The notes below the pieces were generated by a model, which was not told the origin of the DNA, did no database searches, and worked only from the letters and a program-made list of their open reading frames with translations. The position numbers and the translations under genes were made by a program. This document shows positions 62,030-64,000 of a DNA stretch of 64,000 bases, piece by piece; positions within the stretch are counted from its first letter, which is position 1, and each line of letters opens with the position of its first letter. This stretch comes from MGIIb-Q1 sp964342465 (GTDB lineage: Archaea; Thermoplasmatota; Poseidoniia; Poseidoniales; Thalassarchaeaceae), in contig CAYFFQ010000007.1 of the NCBI GenBank assembly GCA_964342465.1, positions 1 to 64,000 of the forward strand, written 5' to 3'.

Positions 62030-62250
62030 TTCAGTTGCAATCCTATAATGAGAACAATTCCTCGCTAGAGAAGTGAGCCTTCTCCATCCAGTCAGTTGCA
62101 ATCGTGCAGTGCGACCAGTGGAGTCGGGGATGTAGCCTGAACGGTGAGGAGTTCGCTTGCAATCGTGGTGTGTGAGCCGTGGAGTTAGGTGGGTATGGTG
62201 GGTACGAACTGAACATGGTGACCGTCGCCATCGTGTGAGCCGTTGAGTTA
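62030..62250. repeat. Degenerate repeats between flpA and fpg
   Basis: CAGTTGCAATC occurs near 62032 and 62092 inside similar CCTTCTCC(C/A)TCCA contexts, and GTGTGAGCCGT(G/T)GAGTTAGG near 62170 and 62235. The copies are imperfect, as in a decaying minisatellite. No gene was found in 61988-62273. Confidence 0.65.
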
Positions 62251-62273
62251 GGTGGGTGTGGTTGTGGATATCG

Positions 62274-63023
62274 TCACTGCCAATCGGTGGGGGCTCTGAC
62301 GACCAGCACCGCGTGTTGTTCTTCCCAGCCGACCAGTCTGATAGTCTCCTCGACCATCAGGCCGGCTACAGTCAGTGCCTCGGCCGCAGCGGCGTAATGC
62401 TCTTCGGCACCCCCTTCTGCGTGGCGCTCTGAAGCGGATTTGAGAGAGAGGAGAGCAGTTCCGCCGTTTGAAAGAAAGTTCTGTGCCGCCTTGATGAAGA
62501 AATCGACTTGACCTGCCTGTGAGACATCCTGAAAGAGCCAGTCCACTCTTCCCGCCAACCACGGTGATATCGTCTCCGGTTTCCGAGCATCAGCCATCAG
62601 CGGAAGTATTCCCGGTCGCGACTCAGCGAGTTTGACGAGGTCCCTCAGACATCTCGCCGAGATGTCCACCGCGATGATGGAAGAGGCGAGCCTGTTTCCA
62701 GCACCACAAATGGCATCATGCAGATGTGAGACGGTGGTTCCATGACCTGCACCCAAATAGATGATTGTCGAGCCTTCGGCCGGCAGGAGTGAGGTTTTAT
62801 CGAGTTTGGTTCGGAGAATAGCGGCGGCGAGTTTGGAGTGGCGGGGCGACCAGTTACGCCACTCCCCCCCCTTCATCCGCCGGATGGTTTCGCCCCTGAC
62901 CTTGTGACCTCGGTGTGAATTCAGGGTCCATAGCCCTCGGCCGACGATGCGCACATTGTCGGTCAATGCAGTCTCCTTGGAGCGGCCTCTGCCGGTGTGG
63001 CCCTTTCCCGCCAAGGTGCTCAC
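62274..63023 (-). CDS. flpA: Fibrillarin-like rRNA 2'-O-methyltransferase
   Basis: Catalytic subunit of archaeal C/D box sRNPs, adding 2'-O-methyl groups to rRNA and tRNA with guide RNAs. The family motif WSPRHSKLAAAI (normally W-[DN]-PRRSKLAAA) precedes the SAM loop IYLGAGHGTTVSHLHD; AVDISARCLRDLV, DARKPE and QDVSQAGQVDFF follow. Starts at GTG 63023, overlapping the Nop5 stop by GTGA, so the pair is translationally coupled. 249 residues, slightly longer than usual because of the N-terminus. Confidence 0.95.
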   Translation of the reverse strand: MSTLAGKGHTGRGRSKETALTDNVRIVGRGLWTLNSHRGHKVRGETIRRMKGGEWRNWSPRHSKLAAAILRTKLDKTSLLPAEGSTIIYLGAGHGTTVSHLHDAICGAGNRLASSIIAVDISARCLRDLVKLAESRPGILPLMADARKPETISPWLAGRVDWLFQDVSQAGQVDFFIKAAQNFLSNGGTALLSLKSASERHAEGGAEEHYAAAAEALTVAGLMVEETIRLVGWEEQHAVLVVRAPTDWQ

Positions 63024-64000
63024 CTCTTGCTCGGCTTCGCGTGTCGCGCTCTGATTTCCGCCACTTTTCCCTCGACCTCAGCAACCGCCTCGTCCGAAAG
63101 TGGCTCGCCATCCCACGCATCGAGGCGAGCTGCGAGAGAAACTTTCCCAGAGAGCATTCTCGCTATCTTGCCCCTGACCCATCGTGGTGAGCGGGAGACC
63201 CACGGATGTTGGAAGAGGTGCCCATGTTTGGGAACCGGTATTCCATCCCTCAGATGGCGGAAGAAACTGGATTCAGCACCAAGCACCTGAACGGTGCCGG
63301 AAGGCAGTCGAGCGAGCCGTTGTCGGCCGTGTGCAGCCGTGCACATTCTCGCGGCGAGCAGAGGACCCAACAACTTCGAGAGCGAGGGCAGATGTTCCTT
63401 CGCCACCTCTCTCGTCGCTGTTTCCACCGACTTCAAGCGTGACTCGACTGCAACCACTCCGACCGCCCATCGGCGCAGTGCCATCCATTCCGCATCACTG
63501 ATTCCGGAGGGGGCGGCAGCCCCGCCCAGACGCTCTGCTGCCTCCTGAAGTGAAGATGACTGAGCGATGGCGGCGGGAATCTCATCTCGCTGACCATCAA
63601 GGTCCACTTCGGGAAGGAACATGCCCGCCCATTCGACAACCCTCGCCTCCAATGTGGTGAAGGAGGCACGCAGTTCATCACCTCCGCGCACGAGGTGGTC
63701 GAGGCGCTGGTCGGGGTCACCCGCCACCGCCGCTATGTCACGCTTCGCCATCACCAGAGTGGCTTGACGGAGGATATCCATCTCTTCCATGGAGAGTTCT
63801 GGCCACCATCCTGCAGGCAACTCCTGAACGGGGGATGGAACCGCATCTGGGAATCGTTCATTAAGGATTCTTGCCTCCTCTGTCATGCCCTGACGGGCGA
63901 GAACCGACAACCGCTCGGCTACACTCACTTCGTTGCGACTACCATTCCAGATTGACTCGTCAACGATATCCCCCTCCTCGGTGAGGATGCGCGCCAGACG
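63020..64000 (-). CDS. Nop5/Nop56-like protein, 5' end beyond the window
   Basis: Scaffold of archaeal C/D box sRNPs that bridges L7Ae-bound guide RNA and fibrillarin. The Nop domain is clear: LPSLSKLLGPLLAARM, then GTVQVLGAESSFFRHLRDG and KHGHLFQHPWV, with RGKIARMLSGKVSLAARLDAW near the end. The N-terminal coiled-coil part is divergent. The frame is open to base 64000, so the start is outside; GTG 63928 is not needed. The basic tail is short. Forms a GTGA overlap with flpA. Confidence 0.93.
   Translation of the reverse strand, partial: RLARILTEEGDIVDESIWNGSRNEVSVAERLSVLARQGMTEEARILNERFPDAVPSPVQELPAGWWPELSMEEMDILRQATLVMAKRDIAAVAGDPDQRLDHLVRGGDELRASFTTLEARVVEWAGMFLPEVDLDGQRDEIPAAIAQSSSLQEAAERLGGAAAPSGISDAEWMALRRWAVGVVAVESRLKSVETATREVAKEHLPSLSKLLGPLLAARMCTAAHGRQRLARLPSGTVQVLGAESSFFRHLRDGIPVPKHGHLFQHPWVSRSPRWVRGKIARMLSGKVSLAARLDAWDGEPLSDEAVAEVEGKVAEIRARHAKPSKR

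Noticed and set aside
62000..62101. Longer N-terminus for Fpg
   Set aside because: The catalytic proline must directly follow the initiator, which fits GTG 61987 only.
4279..62250. CRISPR arrays
   Set aside because: All arrays are contiguous or nearly identical tandem units without unique spacers, and no cas gene is present.
1..64000. tRNA, rRNA, insertion sequences, integrases
   Set aside because: No T-loop-like GTTCRA context with matching cloverleaf, no rRNA sequence, and no transposase or recombinase gene was found by reading; a dedicated covariance search could still reveal small RNAs such as C/D guides.

Overview
The window looks like a piece of an uncultivated archaeal genome, most likely a planktonic euryarchaeote of the Poseidoniia (Marine Group II/III) type. 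Archaeal markers are a Nop5-type protein overlapping a fibrillarin-like rRNA methylase, an exosome Csl4 homologue, an NMD3 homologue, the archaeal bifunctional phosphoglucose/phosphomannose isomerase, an AsnC-TRASH copper regulator, a METTL5-type methyltransferase and a KaiC/RecA-like ATPase. Bacterial-looking neighbours (RmuC, an IcmF acyl-CoA mutase, an M23 peptidase, Fpg, Maf, heme-export CcmA/B/C) match the mixed gene content known for this group. The lineage call is inference from gene content; no rRNA or tRNA gene was seen.

Layout. 1-4.2 kb: the tail of a + strand gene, a gene-poor 700 bp, and ileS (-). 4.3-9.5 kb: a copper block with an AsnC-TRASH regulator (-), the divergent Cu ATPase copA, a membrane-anchored CXCH protein and a small membrane protein. 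9.9-18.3 kb: glutamine-dependent NAD synthetase, a fused aconitase X, a tiny zinc protein, a sugar epimerase, a multi-pass membrane protein, a KaiC-like ATPase and Maf. 18.3-20.4 kb: an ABC-2 exporter whose two genes are joined by a translated-looking repeat ORF. 20.6-28.6 kb (-): a rhomboid protease, a giant membrane-anchored subtilisin and glmS. 28.9-31.5 kb: a compact heme-export operon (fused ccmA-ccmB, ccmC, ccmD-like). 31.7-41.7 kb: NMD3, sugar-phosphate isomerase, M23 peptidase, a glycosylation block (GT-C-like, GT2, epimerase), RmuC and aspartate-semialdehyde dehydrogenase. 42-48.6 kb: small zinc proteins, METTL5-like, a Csl4-RRM-RGG fusion, a radical SAM enzyme and a SMUG-type DNA glycosylase. 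49-57.3 kb: acyl-CoA synthetase, two membrane proteins, IcmF and a family S51 peptidase. 57.5-64 kb (-): a membrane protein, an aquaporin, an aquaporin-like protein without NPA motifs, Fpg, fibrillarin-like FlpA and Nop5.

The most striking non-genic property is that many gene borders carry a minisatellite with its own unit (periods 13, 26, 42, 44, 59, 61, 62, 69, 72, 78, 84, 107 and about 189 bp). Some units contain a copy of the neighbouring gene's 3' end with its stop codon, several contain short inverted repeats, and one or two arrays stay in frame between co-directional genes. All three runs of exactly 100 N fall inside such arrays, so they are assembly gaps caused by repeats.

Regulatory signals that can be supported are a TACANNTGTA-type palindrome between the copper regulator and copA (with a second copy inside the regulator gene), a TATA-like promoter before the aquaporin-like gene, a Fur-box-like palindrome at 60.9 kb and a perfect hairpin after fpg. 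Shine-Dalgarno motifs (GGAGG/GAGGTG) precede many starts, and 4-8 nt overlaps show translational coupling in several operons.
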